Positions 33,377 through 42,320 of a stretch of DNA of 64,000 nt are shown piece by piece (the stretch's first letter is position 1; each line of letters starts with the position of its first letter). The notes under the pieces were generated by a model that saw only the letters and a program-made list of their open reading frames with translations, did not search any database and had not been told where the DNA came from. Source of the stretch: Thermocaproicibacter sp041859875 (GTDB lineage: Bacteria; Bacillota; Clostridia; Oscillospirales; Acutalibacteraceae); NCBI GenBank assembly GCA_041859875.1, contig JBFLFY010000005.1:1-64000 (forward strand). Reading direction: 5' to 3'. Made by a program: the position numbers and the translations under genes.

Positions 33377-34394
33377 AGCTTTTCAGGTAGACCAAGTGTG
33401 CCACGCCGGGGATGCTTTCGCCTTGCTGGGAAGAGGTGGGCGACATGAGCGCGCCGGTGCCGAGGAACAGCACTTTGTGCAGCTGCCCGGCACTCATCTG
33501 CTGCAGGATAGCAGAACAAAGGATTGCCGCGCTGCACCCGCACCCGGAGCCCCCCGCATGAACATCCTGTTTTTCACGGTTATAAATCATCATGCCGCAG
33601 TCGTTGTGAACCGGGCGAATGTCCCTCCCTTCGCGCTGCATCAATTCATCCAGAAGTTGGCTGCCCACAAAGCCAAGGTCGCCGGTTAGAATCAAGTCGT
33701 AGTCTTTTGGGTTTGTGCCGGTGTCGTTAAAATAATCCAGTAAAGTCGCAGCGGCAGCCGGAGCCATAGCAGCCCCCATATTGGCGGCATCCTTAATGCC
33801 GAAATCCGCAATGCGGCCGAACGTGACCGCCTGCAGCCCCACACAGGCCGCCGGGTATTGGCTTCGCGCGCCGATAATCACAGCCCCGGAAGCCGTTGCC
33901 GTCCACTGCGCCGTCGGAGTGCGCTGCCCGCCGTACTCCAGCGGGAAGCGGAACTGGCGTTCCGCCGAGCAGAAATGTGAGGATGTGACGGCTGCCGTGC
34001 GCACTGCCGCACCGGACTCTACAAAGAGAGAAGCGATGCCAAGTGTCTGTGCCATGGTGGAGCAGGCACCGTACTGCCCAAGAAACGGGATGTCAAGGCT
34101 GCGCAGGCCGAATGTGGAGGAGATGCACTGGTTCAGCAGATCACCGGCAAAAATACAGTCGATGTCGCTGCTTTTCAGGTCTGCCTTTTTCAGCGCCAGG
34201 TGGACGGCCTCGTTTTGCAGTTGGCTTTCCGCTTTTTCCCAGCTCGCTTTTCCGAGGGTTGTGTCGGCGTGGCATTGGTCATAATACTGGCCGAAAGGCC
34301 CTTCGCTTTCTTTTTTCCCAACTACTGCGGCAAAGCCGAGTACGGCCGGGTTAGACTGAAGCTGTATGGTGTATTTTCCAACTCTTGTAGGCAT
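33375..34394 (-). CDS. spoVAD: Stage V sporulation protein AD
   Basis: SpoVAD is part of the inner-membrane channel system that moves dipicolinic acid into the spore and out during germination, and binds DPA. The 339-residue thiolase-like protein has the family's DCIFAGDLLNQC, GACSTMAQ (position of a thiolase cysteine), GGSGCGCSAA and the closing GVAHLVYL. It follows spoVAC by 18 bases. spoVAE, usually next, is missing; the next gene is on the other strand. Confidence 0.97.
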   Translation of the reverse strand: MPTRVGKYTIQLQSNPAVLGFAAVVGKKESEGPFGQYYDQCHADTTLGKASWEKAESQLQNEAVHLALKKADLKSSDIDCIFAGDLLNQCISSTFGLRSLDIPFLGQYGACSTMAQTLGIASLFVESGAAVRTAAVTSSHFCSAERQFRFPLEYGGQRTPTAQWTATASGAVIIGARSQYPAACVGLQAVTFGRIADFGIKDAANMGAAMAPAAAATLLDYFNDTGTNPKDYDLILTGDLGFVGSQLLDELMQREGRDIRPVHNDCGMMIYNREKQDVHAGGSGCGCSAAILCSAILQQMSAGQLHKVLFLGTGALMSPTSSQQGESIPGVAHLVYLKS

Positions 34395-34412
34395 AGCTTT
34401 CCCTCCTTCCTT

Positions 34413-34856
34413 TTAATACAAGTGAAAGAACCATAGAATTAGGCCATAAAGAATCGACGCTGCGGTTCCGTAAACAAGCACCGGCCCCGCAATGATGAAC
34501 ATCTTCGCACCGATGCCAAGGATAAGCCCTTCACTTTTAAACTCCATGGCTGGGGCAACAACGGAATTTGCAAAGCCGGTAATGGGCACAAGAGTGCCGG
34601 CACCCCCGTATTTCGCAATGTTGTCGTAAACGCGCAGGGCGGTCAGCAGTGCGCTCAGGCCGATGAGAGTGATGGAAACAAAAGTGGCCGAGGTTTTTTC
34701 GTCCATCCCGAGGTATTTGTAGAAATTCAGGATGAACTGGCCCAGCGTACAGATACCGCCGCCGAAGACAAATGCCAGCAGCATATCTTTGCCATAGGTG
34801 GAGTTCGGCGAGTCTTTTTTCACCATCTTCTGATACTCATTTTTCGTAACAGTCAA
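34413..34856 (-). CDS. spoVAC: Stage V sporulation protein AC
   Basis: A membrane protein of 147 residues with about four helices (from LLAFVFGGGICTLGQFIL to the end). SpoVAC is the mechanosensitive channel part of the SpoVA DPA transporter. Motifs typical of the family are GAGTLVPITGFANSV and PAMEFKSEGLILG. First gene of the spoVAC-spoVAD pair; in spore formers the locus is normally forespore (sigma-G) expressed, but I could not fix a sigma-G promoter in the AT-rich upstream DNA. Confidence 0.96.
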   Translation of the reverse strand: MTVTKNEYQKMVKKDSPNSTYGKDMLLAFVFGGGICTLGQFILNFYKYLGMDEKTSATFVSITLIGLSALLTALRVYDNIAKYGGAGTLVPITGFANSVVAPAMEFKSEGLILGIGAKMFIIAGPVLVYGTAASILYGLILWFFHLY

Positions 34857-35257
34857 AGCAATCTCTTCCTTTCGGAAATAACTTTCACCATTATTCTTTC
34901 AGAGTAATGCCCGAAATATTCCCAAAAGCCCTTTAGCAGAAATAGTCAATAAGAAAATTTTGTGAAAATTTTATTTCATTTAGAGCGAAAATATTAAAAC
35001 TTTCAATAATATTGCAAAAGAATAGTTTATGCTATTCTTAAATCTGGGGAGTATGCATGTGGCTGCAATCGGGAGCAAATTGATTTTATTTTAAAGTGAC
35101 GGGCCACAGTGCGGAAAATAGTAATGTCCTATGCGATACCGTTTACGAGATGGATGCGGGTGTACTCCAGCCCGTGCGCTGACGGTGACGAATGATAACG
35201 GAATGCGGAGCGAATCCTATTACCTGCAATTCTGATTTGAAGGGAACCTTAAATAAT
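34857..35257. other. Divergent AT-rich non-coding region, spoVAC / L,D-transpeptidase
   Basis: No gene or RNA recognised. It must hold the spoVAC promoter (leftward) and the transpeptidase promoter (rightward). The only clear structure is the inverted repeat at 35018-35039. Confidence 0.5.
35018..35039. repeat. Inverted repeat AAGAATAG-N6-CTATTCTT
   Basis: Perfect 8-bp arms with spacer TTTATG in the spoVAC/transpeptidase intergenic region; operator-like size and symmetry. Confidence 0.45.
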
Positions 35258-36073
35258 ATGAAAAATCGTCAAAGACGCGGCAAACGCGGAATGCGAAAAA
35301 TAAATTTTGCATTGATTTTGGCATTATTTGCATTTACTGCAGGTACGATTATCTTTTTGAACAGCCGTCAGGCAAAGCCGGAACAGGAGATTCAAAAACA
35401 GCTGGCTGCTGCTAAAAGTTCACAAGCCAGCAAAAGCCCCGGCACCAATGATACAACTGCGGCTTCTACTGCGGTCACTTCGGAACGGTTAAATATTCGT
35501 ACCGGTGTTTGGACACAAAGCGGCTCTGTTTGTTCCGTACCGGCCAATACGCAGCTGAAACTGACAGGACAGGCTAACCCAGACGGCACCTGGGTTCAGG
35601 TGGAAACGCTGGATGGCAAAGCCGGCTGGTGCTGCCGGGCGTTTCTCAATGTTGACACTGTTGACGCTATGGCTGTTCAAGTGCCCGCAGATGTAGCCGC
35701 ACCGTTGAACATCCATGTTTCACTTGCCGAGCAAAAAGTCACTGTGCTTGACGCGAACGACAAGGCAGTCAAGACTTTTACCTGCTCTTCCGGGGAAAGC
35801 GGCTATGAAACGCCAATGGGCGTATATACCATTGGAGGCAGGGGAAAATCTTTTTATAACGAGAGTCTGCAGGAGGGCGCGTATTATTGGACGCGCTTTT
35901 ACGGGGATTACCTGTTCCACAGCATACCGATTGATGAGCACTACCAAATTAAGCCGGCAGAAGCGACAAAGCTTGGCAAGACCGCTTCTCATGGCTGTAT
36001 CCGCCTGGCACTGAAGGATGCGAAATGGATTTATGAGCATATTCCGGATGGCACAAGAGTTGTCATTCAGTGA
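35258..36073 (+). CDS. L,D-transpeptidase (YkuD) with SH3 domain
   Basis: A cell-wall enzyme making 3-3 or anchoring cross-links. A protein of 271 residues: basic start, membrane anchor (about 15-32), Ser/Thr linker, bacterial SH3 domain (SERLNIRTGVWT...DGKAGWCCRAF, about 75-130) and YkuD domain with PMGVYTIGGRG, the HSIP histidine and catalytic SHGCIRL (about 245). The ATG at 35258 is chosen for its basic N-region before the anchor, with AAGGGA upstream at a long distance. ATG at 35192 or 35291 remains possible. Lying divergent from spoVA genes, it could act in spore cortex or vegetative wall. Confidence 0.88.
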   Translation: MKNRQRRGKRGMRKINFALILALFAFTAGTIIFLNSRQAKPEQEIQKQLAAAKSSQASKSPGTNDTTAASTAVTSERLNIRTGVWTQSGSVCSVPANTQLKLTGQANPDGTWVQVETLDGKAGWCCRAFLNVDTVDAMAVQVPADVAAPLNIHVSLAEQKVTVLDANDKAVKTFTCSSGESGYETPMGVYTIGGRGKSFYNESLQEGAYYWTRFYGDYLFHSIPIDEHYQIKPAEATKLGKTASHGCIRLALKDAKWIYEHIPDGTRVVIQ

Positions 36074-36094
36074 CATGTTTTTCCGCTGGATGAC

Positions 36095-36131
36095 AAAAAA
36101 TCAGGAGCCCTTTTCGGGACTCCTGATTTTT
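36095..36131 (+). terminator. Terminator of the L,D-transpeptidase gene
   Basis: AAAAATCAGGAG-C-CC pairs with GGGACTCCTGATTTTT. A/T flanks allow use in both directions. Confidence 0.8.
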
Positions 36132-36198
36132 GTTTAGATTGGGGTGAAAAGCCGGGCGCCGCGCAGCATCAAAAAACCGGCGCCGGGCTCCCAGCTTC

Positions 36199-36732
36199 TT
36201 ACTGCAGAAGGGCTTTCAATTTTTTGTTTCTTTCAATCAGTATGGCAAGCGGCAGGCCGAGCGCGTAGCAGATAACGAGTTCGCCAAGGCCGACGGATGC
36301 CGCATTTGCTCCGAATACGGTGAGGCTGAAAGAGGCAGGGCTGAATTTTCCACCGGCAACGATGGTGATTTCAAACCCTACAATCAGTGCGTTTAGCAGC
36401 ACAGGCGGAAGCGGTGCAAGCACGGGAACGTTATGTACCCGCACATTCCGCGCAGCGCGCGTCAGCACTGCCGCCAGAAAGGTTGCCAGCGTACCGAAAA
36501 CCATGTCGTACACGCCGTAGCCGCTCAGAATATTTGAGAGCAGGCACCCCAGCGTAAGGCCGGGGATGGCGGCTGAAGTGAAAATTGGAAGAATGGTGAG
36601 CGCTTCCGAAAAACGGAACTGCACTGGCCCATAGGCCAGGTTCGCCATGGCTGCAAGGTAGGTCAGCACCGTGTAGGCCGCGGCAATAAGTGCGCCTTTT
36701 GCAAGATAAAGAGTATGCTTGGACTGATTCAT
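36199..36732 (-). CDS. queT: QueT-family queuosine precursor transporter (ECF S component)
   Basis: A substrate-binding membrane subunit of an energy-coupling-factor importer, 177 residues with five to six helices. Features of QueT: AKGALIAAAYTVLTYL, the loop LAYGPVQFRFSEALTILP, and GYGVYDMVFGTLATFLAA. Its ligand is most likely preQ1/preQ0, strongly supported by the preQ1 riboswitch directly before the start codon. The shared ECF energising module is not in the window. No queuosine-synthesis gene lies nearby, so the cell may salvage the precursor. Confidence 0.93.
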   Translation of the reverse strand: MNQSKHTLYLAKGALIAAAYTVLTYLAAMANLAYGPVQFRFSEALTILPIFTSAAIPGLTLGCLLSNILSGYGVYDMVFGTLATFLAAVLTRAARNVRVHNVPVLAPLPPVLLNALIVGFEITIVAGGKFSPASFSLTVFGANAASVGLGELVICYALGLPLAILIERNKKLKALLQ

Positions 36733-36741
36733 CAGGTAATT

Positions 36742-36783
36742 CCCCCCGTAGTTTTGTTTTAGGTCAGGATGTTGCGACTGACC
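36742..36783 (-). promoter_or_regulatory. PreQ1-I riboswitch controlling queT
   Basis: In the leftward transcript: stem GGTCAG, loop TCGCAACATC, stem CTGACC, then the A-rich tail TAAAACAAAACTACGG. This matches the preQ1 class I aptamer (compare the Thermoanaerobacter form with UCGCAG loop and AACAAAACAAGG tail). The tail runs into GGGGGG, the ribosome binding site 9 bases before the queT ATG, so ligand binding should hide the site and block translation. Confidence 0.88.
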
Positions 36784-36823
36784 GCGCGTGGGAACGCTTT
36801 TTTTATAGAATCGACCGTTTTCC

Positions 36824-36846
36824 GCAAAAAAAGCGCCCCCGCGCGT
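36824..36846 (-). terminator. Possible terminator of the CNNM/CorC gene
   Basis: Leftward GCGC-GGGG-GCGC followed by seven T. The stem is short; weak call. Confidence 0.35.
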
Positions 36847-36891
36847 CTTCTATCTTAACGCGCAGAGGCGAAAAAATCAAATGGAAGGGTG

Positions 36892-38328
36892 TCAGGCCCC
36901 TTTGGGAGGCTGCTCTCCACGGCCTTCCGCGGAATCCGGTTTCGCTGGATGCACTGGGGAAAGGGGCTCTTTTTCTATCGTAATACGCGCGATACGGCGA
37001 TCATCCATTTTATCCACTGTAAGCGTCAGATTCTTGACTTTCACATGCGGATGCTCATTTTGCTTTGGAATACGTCCGAGCTGCTCCATCATCAGGCCGG
37101 CGATGGTATCATAGTCGCCTTCCGGAAGCTCTACGCCCGTCAGGTCGGAGATTTCTTCCACCGGTGTTGTGCCGTCTACACTGTAGCGGTTGTCCCCCTC
37201 ACGGTGAATCTCTTCCTCTTCGGTGTCGTACTCGTCCTGCATATTGCCCACAATGGATTCCAGCAGGTCTTCCATGGTAACAATGCCTTCTGTGCCGCCG
37301 TACTCATCGACCACAACAGCAATCTGAAGCTTGTGCGCCGTCATCTCGGAGAAGAGGTCGGCGCAAAGCTTGGTTTCCGGTACAAAATAGGCGGGGCGCA
37401 TTAAATCCGTCAACTTGACGGCCGAATCGACAGGCACCCCAATGTATTTCAGCAAGTCCTTTACATAGATAATACCAAGCACATTGTCAAGGTCATCATG
37501 AAAAATGGGGATGCGCGAAAAACCGCGTTTCCGGGAAAGCGCAACGACATCCTGCACGGTAGAAGTGTCTTCTACTGCCTCCACCTCGGTGCGGTGCGTC
37601 ATAATTTCGCTTACGGTGCTGTCGCTGAAATCAAAAATGTTGGAAATCATGTCTTTCGCGTCTTCGTCCAGCACGCCCTTTTCTTCACCGGCATCCACCA
37701 TCATGAGAATTTCTTCTTCCGTAACGGTTTCTTCCGTATCTTTCGGGTCAATGCCAAGCAGGCGCAGAACACCGTTTGTGGAAGCGGTAAGAAGCGAAAC
37801 AATGGGGCGGAAAACCGCTGCAATTCCCGTTAAAACACCGGCAAAGCGGAACGAAAGTTCTTCCGCACGGTTCATGGCAATTTTTTTCGGGACCAGCTCG
37901 CCGAAAACGAGGGAGAAATAGGAAAGGATCAGTGTTATCAAAAACGTGGCAATTCCCTCTACCGTTCTTTCGGAAAACGGCAGAAATGAAAGTGCAGAAG
38001 TCAGCCCTTGAGAAAAGCTTTGAGCCGCGGCAGCGGAAGAAAGAAATCCGGCCAGCGTTACACCAATCTGTATGGTGGAAAAAAATCGGCTTGAGTTTGA
38101 AGTAAGCTTCAGCAGCTTTTGGGCTCTTTTGTCACCGCTTTCCGTCATCTTTTCAACTTTTACATCCTTTAAGGTAACAATGGCAATTTCCATGGCGGAA
38201 AAGAACGCGTTAATGAGGGTGAGAAGAATCAGAAGCAGGACTGCGCCCCAGGCACTTCCAGTTGTGGGCATGGCTGTCTGTGCCAGCAGTGCGGCAGGAA
38301 TTGTGGAACCATCAGGTTCGGGAGGCAT
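36892..38328 (-). CDS. CNNM/CorC-type transporter-associated membrane protein (HlyC/CorC family)
   Basis: A 478-residue protein of the family often annotated hemolysin: an N-terminal CNNM transmembrane domain (about 28-200, with NAFFSAMEIAIV and VFGELVPKKIAM), two CBS domains (about 215-350, with MTHRTEVEAVE and VVDEYGGTEGIVTMEDLLE) and a C-terminal CorC/FAD-like domain. Members are linked to Mg2+ or Co2+ extrusion and other ion homeostasis rather than hemolysis. Divergent from nifJ. Confidence 0.92.
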   Translation of the reverse strand: MPPEPDGSTIPAALLAQTAMPTTGSAWGAVLLLILLTLINAFFSAMEIAIVTLKDVKVEKMTESGDKRAQKLLKLTSNSSRFFSTIQIGVTLAGFLSSAAAAQSFSQGLTSALSFLPFSERTVEGIATFLITLILSYFSLVFGELVPKKIAMNRAEELSFRFAGVLTGIAAVFRPIVSLLTASTNGVLRLLGIDPKDTEETVTEEEILMMVDAGEEKGVLDEDAKDMISNIFDFSDSTVSEIMTHRTEVEAVEDTSTVQDVVALSRKRGFSRIPIFHDDLDNVLGIIYVKDLLKYIGVPVDSAVKLTDLMRPAYFVPETKLCADLFSEMTAHKLQIAVVVDEYGGTEGIVTMEDLLESIVGNMQDEYDTEEEEIHREGDNRYSVDGTTPVEEISDLTGVELPEGDYDTIAGLMMEQLGRIPKQNEHPHVKVKNLTLTVDKMDDRRIARITIEKEPLSPVHPAKPDSAEGRGEQPPKGA

Positions 38329-38455
38329 AATGTTTCCCCTTTCAAAAAGTGCAGATTTTTTGCAAATGGCTGCTTAGGGTTTTCACTCTAAACAGCAGCT
38401 TTTCTATACATCATATAGTTTTCGGGCATTCCTGTCAAATTGAAAATATTTTGTA

Positions 38456-38469
38456 TGCAATATATTGCA
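38456..38469. promoter_or_regulatory. Perfect 14-bp palindrome upstream of nifJ
   Basis: TGCAATATATTGCA lies 33 bases before the nifJ -35 box, in the divergent gap with the CNNM gene. Candidate operator; no regulator is identified. Confidence 0.4.
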
Positions 38470-38502
38470 AAAAGCATTCACAGTAAATTTACCGGTTTTA
38501 AC

Positions 38503-38531
38503 TTTACATCATCCATAAAAAATGATAGTAT
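38503..38531 (+). promoter_or_regulatory. Sigma-A promoter of nifJ
   Basis: TTTACA (38503-38508), a 17-base spacer, TAGTAT (38526-38531), about 65 bases before the start. Confidence 0.65.
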
Positions 38532-38594
38532 TTAGACAAACGCTTAAAACACGTCTGCATAGCTTTTACTTAATCATAAGGAGGAAAATATTTC

Positions 38595-41500
38595 ATGGAT
38601 TCAAGAAAAATGAAGACCATGGATGGCAACAACGCCGCTGCATACGTTTCATATGCTTTTACCGACGTTTCCGCCATCTACCCTATCACGCCTTCATCCG
38701 TTATGGCGGATGAAACCGACAAGATGGCTGCAGCAAACCGCAAAAACCTGTTTGGCCGTCCGGTCAAAATCACAGAGATGGAATCTGAAGGCGGTGCTTC
38801 CGGCACCGTACACGGTTCTTTGGCTGCCGGTGCATTAACAACAACATACACCGCATCTCAGGGCCTCCTGCTTATGATCCCGAACATGTACAAGATTGCC
38901 GGTGAAATGCTTCCGGCCGTTATGCACGTAGCGGCACGCTCCCTTTCCACTCAGGCACTCTGCATTTTTGGCGATCATTCCGACGTTTATGCCTGCCGTC
39001 AGACCGGCTGGGCAATGCTCTGCTCCAACAGCCCGCAGGAATGCATGGACCTCGGTGCAGTTGCTCACCTTGCCGCTATTAAGGGCCGCGTTCCAATGAT
39101 GCACTTCTTCGACGGTTTCCGCACTTCCCACGAAATCCAGAAGATTCACATCTGGGATGACAAAGATCTTGCGGACATGCTTGACTGGGATGCTGTCAGC
39201 GACTTCCGTCACAATGCCATGAACCCGGAGCATCCGGTAACAAAGGGCACATCCGAAAACGATGACCTGTTCTTCCAGGTCAACGAAGCCAGCAACTCGC
39301 ACTACGACGCTTTCCCGGAAATCGTTGTTGACTATATGAACAAAGTCAATGCCAAGATTGGCACAGACTACAAGCCGTTCAACTACTACGGCGCACCGGA
39401 TGCAACAGAAGTTATCGTTGCTATGGGTTCCGTCTGCGAATGTGCAGAAGAAGTTGTCGACTACCTGAATGCTAACGGCAGCAAGGTCGGCCTTGTAAAG
39501 GTTCACCTGTACCGTCCGTTTGTTCCGAAGTACCTTACAGCTGTTCTGCCGAAGACGGTTAAGAAGATTACAGTCCTTGACCGTACAAAAGAGCGTGGCT
39601 CCATTGGCGAACCGCTTTACCTCGACATTGTTGCTGCTCTGAAGGATACCGAGTTCGATTCCCTGCCGATTTTCAGCGGCCGCTATGGCCTCGGCTCCAA
39701 AGACACCAACCCGGGCCAGATTGTTGCCGTTTACCGCAACATGGAATCCGCTTCTCCGAAGAAGCGCTTCACCATTGGCATTGACGACGACGTTACACAT
39801 CTTTCCCTCGAAGTTAAGGAAAATCCGGACACAACTGCAGAAGGAACACATTCCTGCAAATTCTGGGGCCTTGGCGCAGACGGCACCGTCGGCGCAAACA
39901 AGAACTCCATCAAAATTATCGGCGACCATACCGATATGTACGCGCAGGGCTACTTCGCCTATGACTCCAAGAAGTCCGGCGGCCTGACTATTTCCCACCT
40001 GCGTTTCGGCAAAAAGCCGATTAAGTCCACTTACTACATCACCAAGGCTGACTTCGTTGCCTGCCACAAGCCTTCTTACATCTATGACTACGACATGGTC
40101 GAGGACCTGAAGCCGGGCGGCAGCTTCCTGCTGAACTGCGAATGGGACGAGAAGGAACTTGACAAATACCTGCCGGCTAAGATGAAGAAGTACATTGCCA
40201 ACAACAATATTAACTTCTACACCATCAACGGTGTGAAACTTGGTAAGGAAATCGGCCTCGGCGGCCGTATCAACACCATCCTGCAGTCCGCATTCTTCAC
40301 GATTGCAAATATTATCCCGAAGGATGAAGCAATCCAGTACATGAAGGACGCAGCTACAAAGTCCTACAGCAAAAAGGGTGAAAAGATTGTTAAGATGAAC
40401 CACGACGCGATTGAGCGCGGCGCAAACGAGTTCGTCAAGATTACTATCCCGGCTTCCTGGAAAGATGCAAAGGATGACACAAAGGCTCAGAAGATTGACT
40501 GCGGCGACGCGGCTCTGACCGAGTATGTAAACAACGTCATGATGCCTGCAAACCATCACCGCGGCGACCAGCTGCCGGTTTCTGCTGTTCTTAAGATGGC
40601 AGACGGCACAGTCCCGGCAGGTTCCGCTGCTTATGAAAAGCGCGGCATCGCCATTGATGTTCCGGAATGGGATCCGAACAACTGCATCGAGTGCAACCAG
40701 TGCTCTTACATCTGCCCGCACGCAGCAATCCGTCCGGTTGCTCTGACTGCCGAAGAAGCTGCAAAGGCTCCGCAGGGCATGAAGATGAAGGACATGATGC
40801 TGATGCCTGGCATGAAGTTCTCCATGACAGTTTCTGCTCTGGACTGCACAGGCTGCGGTTCCTGCGCAACAATCTGCCCTGGCATGAAGGGTGCAAAAGC
40901 ACTCGTTATGAAGCCGATGACATCTCAGATGGACAGCCAGAAGGGCTTCGCTTACGGCGTAAAGCTGCCGCAGAAGAAGGAAGTTGCCGAAAAGTTCAAA
41001 CCGACTTCCGTCAAGGGCAGCCAGTTCTGCAAACCGCTGCTTGAGTTCTCAGGCGCGTGTGGCGGCTGCGGTGAAACTCCTTACGCAAAGCTTGTTACAC
41101 AGCTCTTCGGCGACAGAATGTACATTGCAAACGCCACCGGCTGCTCTTCCATTTGGGGCGGTTCTGCACCGGCTACTCCGTATACCCGCAACGAAAAGGG
41201 TTACGGCCCGGCATGGAACAACTCCCTGTTTGAAGACAACGCCGAGTTTGGCTACGGCATGGCTCTTGCAAACGATGCAATCCGTGCACGCCTTGCAGAC
41301 TATGTAAAGGGCATGGAAGCTTCGAGCGATGCTTCTGCTTCCTTGAAGGCTGCATGCAAAGAATACCTTGACACTTCCAAGAGCAGCGTGGCAAACCGCG
41401 AGCCTACCGACAAGCTGATTGCCGAACTCGAAAAGGTTGCAGGCGGCTCCGGCGAAGTTGCAGGTCTTGCAAAGAAGACTCTTGCTGACAAGGATTACCT

Positions 41501-42155
41501 CGCAAAGAAATCCATGTGGATCTTCGGCGGCGACGGCTGGTCCTATGATATTGGTTTCGGCGGCCTCGACCACGTTCTTGCTTCCGGCGAAAACGTCAAC
41601 GTCCTTGTCTTCGACACCGAAGTTTATTCCAACACCGGCGGGCAGGCTTCAAAGGCTACACCAATCGGCTCCGTGGCACAGTTCGCGGCAACCGGCAAGG
41701 CAACCAAGAAGAAGGATATGCCTGGTATGTTCATGACTTACGGTTATGTGTATGTTGCTCATGTTGCCATGGGCGCTGACTATAACCAGACCATTAAAGC
41801 TATTTCCGAAGCAGAAAGCTACGATGGCCCGTCCATCATCATCGCGTATGCGCCGTGCATCAACCAGGGCATTAAGTCCGGCATGAGCACAGCACAGCTG
41901 GAAGAGAAGAAGGCTGTTGCAGCTGGCTACTGGAAGAATTTCCGCTTCGACCCGCGTCTTGTGGCAGAAGGCAAAAATCCGTTCCAGCTTGACAGCAAGG
42001 CTCCGTCTGCTTCTTACCGTGACTTCATCATGGGCGAAGTTCGTTACAACTCCCTCACCCGTGCTTTCCCGGAGCGTGCAGAAGAACTCTTCACGAAGGC
42101 CGAGAAGTATGCTCAGGAAGACTACGAACACCTTGAGAAAATGGCAAAGATCTAA
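38595..42155 (+). CDS. nifJ: Pyruvate:ferredoxin (flavodoxin) oxidoreductase
   Basis: Oxidises pyruvate to acetyl-CoA and CO2, reducing ferredoxin; the central fermentation step in anaerobes. The 1186-residue single chain has all fused domains in order: pyruvate-binding YPITPSS near residue 33, the CoA/linking domains, two 4Fe-4S sites (CIECNQCSYICP, about 697; CTGCGSCATICP, about 752), and the TPP domain with GACGGCGETPY, a third cluster cysteine set and GDGWSYDIGFGG...YSNTGGQ. AAGGAGG lies 9 bases before the ATG. The codon use is noticeably more biased than neighbours, as expected for an abundant protein. Monocistronic with a very strong terminator. Confidence 0.98.
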   Translation: MDSRKMKTMDGNNAAAYVSYAFTDVSAIYPITPSSVMADETDKMAAANRKNLFGRPVKITEMESEGGASGTVHGSLAAGALTTTYTASQGLLLMIPNMYKIAGEMLPAVMHVAARSLSTQALCIFGDHSDVYACRQTGWAMLCSNSPQECMDLGAVAHLAAIKGRVPMMHFFDGFRTSHEIQKIHIWDDKDLADMLDWDAVSDFRHNAMNPEHPVTKGTSENDDLFFQVNEASNSHYDAFPEIVVDYMNKVNAKIGTDYKPFNYYGAPDATEVIVAMGSVCECAEEVVDYLNANGSKVGLVKVHLYRPFVPKYLTAVLPKTVKKITVLDRTKERGSIGEPLYLDIVAALKDTEFDSLPIFSGRYGLGSKDTNPGQIVAVYRNMESASPKKRFTIGIDDDVTHLSLEVKENPDTTAEGTHSCKFWGLGADGTVGANKNSIKIIGDHTDMYAQGYFAYDSKKSGGLTISHLRFGKKPIKSTYYITKADFVACHKPSYIYDYDMVEDLKPGGSFLLNCEWDEKELDKYLPAKMKKYIANNNINFYTINGVKLGKEIGLGGRINTILQSAFFTIANIIPKDEAIQYMKDAATKSYSKKGEKIVKMNHDAIERGANEFVKITIPASWKDAKDDTKAQKIDCGDAALTEYVNNVMMPANHHRGDQLPVSAVLKMADGTVPAGSAAYEKRGIAIDVPEWDPNNCIECNQCSYICPHAAIRPVALTAEEAAKAPQGMKMKDMMLMPGMKFSMTVSALDCTGCGSCATICPGMKGAKALVMKPMTSQMDSQKGFAYGVKLPQKKEVAEKFKPTSVKGSQFCKPLLEFSGACGGCGETPYAKLVTQLFGDRMYIANATGCSSIWGGSAPATPYTRNEKGYGPAWNNSLFEDNAEFGYGMALANDAIRARLADYVKGMEASSDASASLKAACKEYLDTSKSSVANREPTDKLIAELEKVAGGSGEVAGLAKKTLADKDYLAKKSMWIFGGDGWSYDIGFGGLDHVLASGENVNVLVFDTEVYSNTGGQASKATPIGSVAQFAATGKATKKKDMPGMFMTYGYVYVAHVAMGADYNQTIKAISEAESYDGPSIIIAYAPCINQGIKSGMSTAQLEEKKAVAAGYWKNFRFDPRLVAEGKNPFQLDSKAPSASYRDFIMGEVRYNSLTRAFPERAEELFTKAEKYAQEDYEHLEKMAKI

Positions 42156-42178
42156 TCCCGCAGGATAAAACCTGTGCA

Positions 42179-42212
42179 GCCGCCCCACCCGAAACCGGGT
42201 GGGGCGGCTTTT
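42179..42212 (+). terminator. Strong terminator of nifJ
   Basis: A perfect 13-bp GC-rich stem (GCCGCCCCACCCG and its complement), AAAC loop, then TTTTA. Confidence 0.92.
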
Positions 42213-42223
42213 ATGTGTAGGAA

Positions 42224-42296
42224 TAAAAAAGCGCGCCCAAAGCAGCAGCTTTTCCCAAGGATCCAAGGGGAAAGACTGCCGCCGGGCACGCTTTTC
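42224..42296 (-). terminator. Long hairpin terminator of the HD-domain gene
   Basis: Leftward, AGCG-T-GCCC near the gene pairs with GGGC-GCGCT further on, enclosing a second stem (TTTCCCC...GGGAAA), followed by TTTTTT. Confidence 0.6.
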
Positions 42297-42320
42297 AGTT
42301 TTTACGTCGGTGTTGCCAGC

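Noticed and set aside
38835..40721. Long open frame (628 codons) on the - strand opposite nifJ
   Set aside because: Antisense shadow of the strongly biased nifJ codons, no start signals or family.
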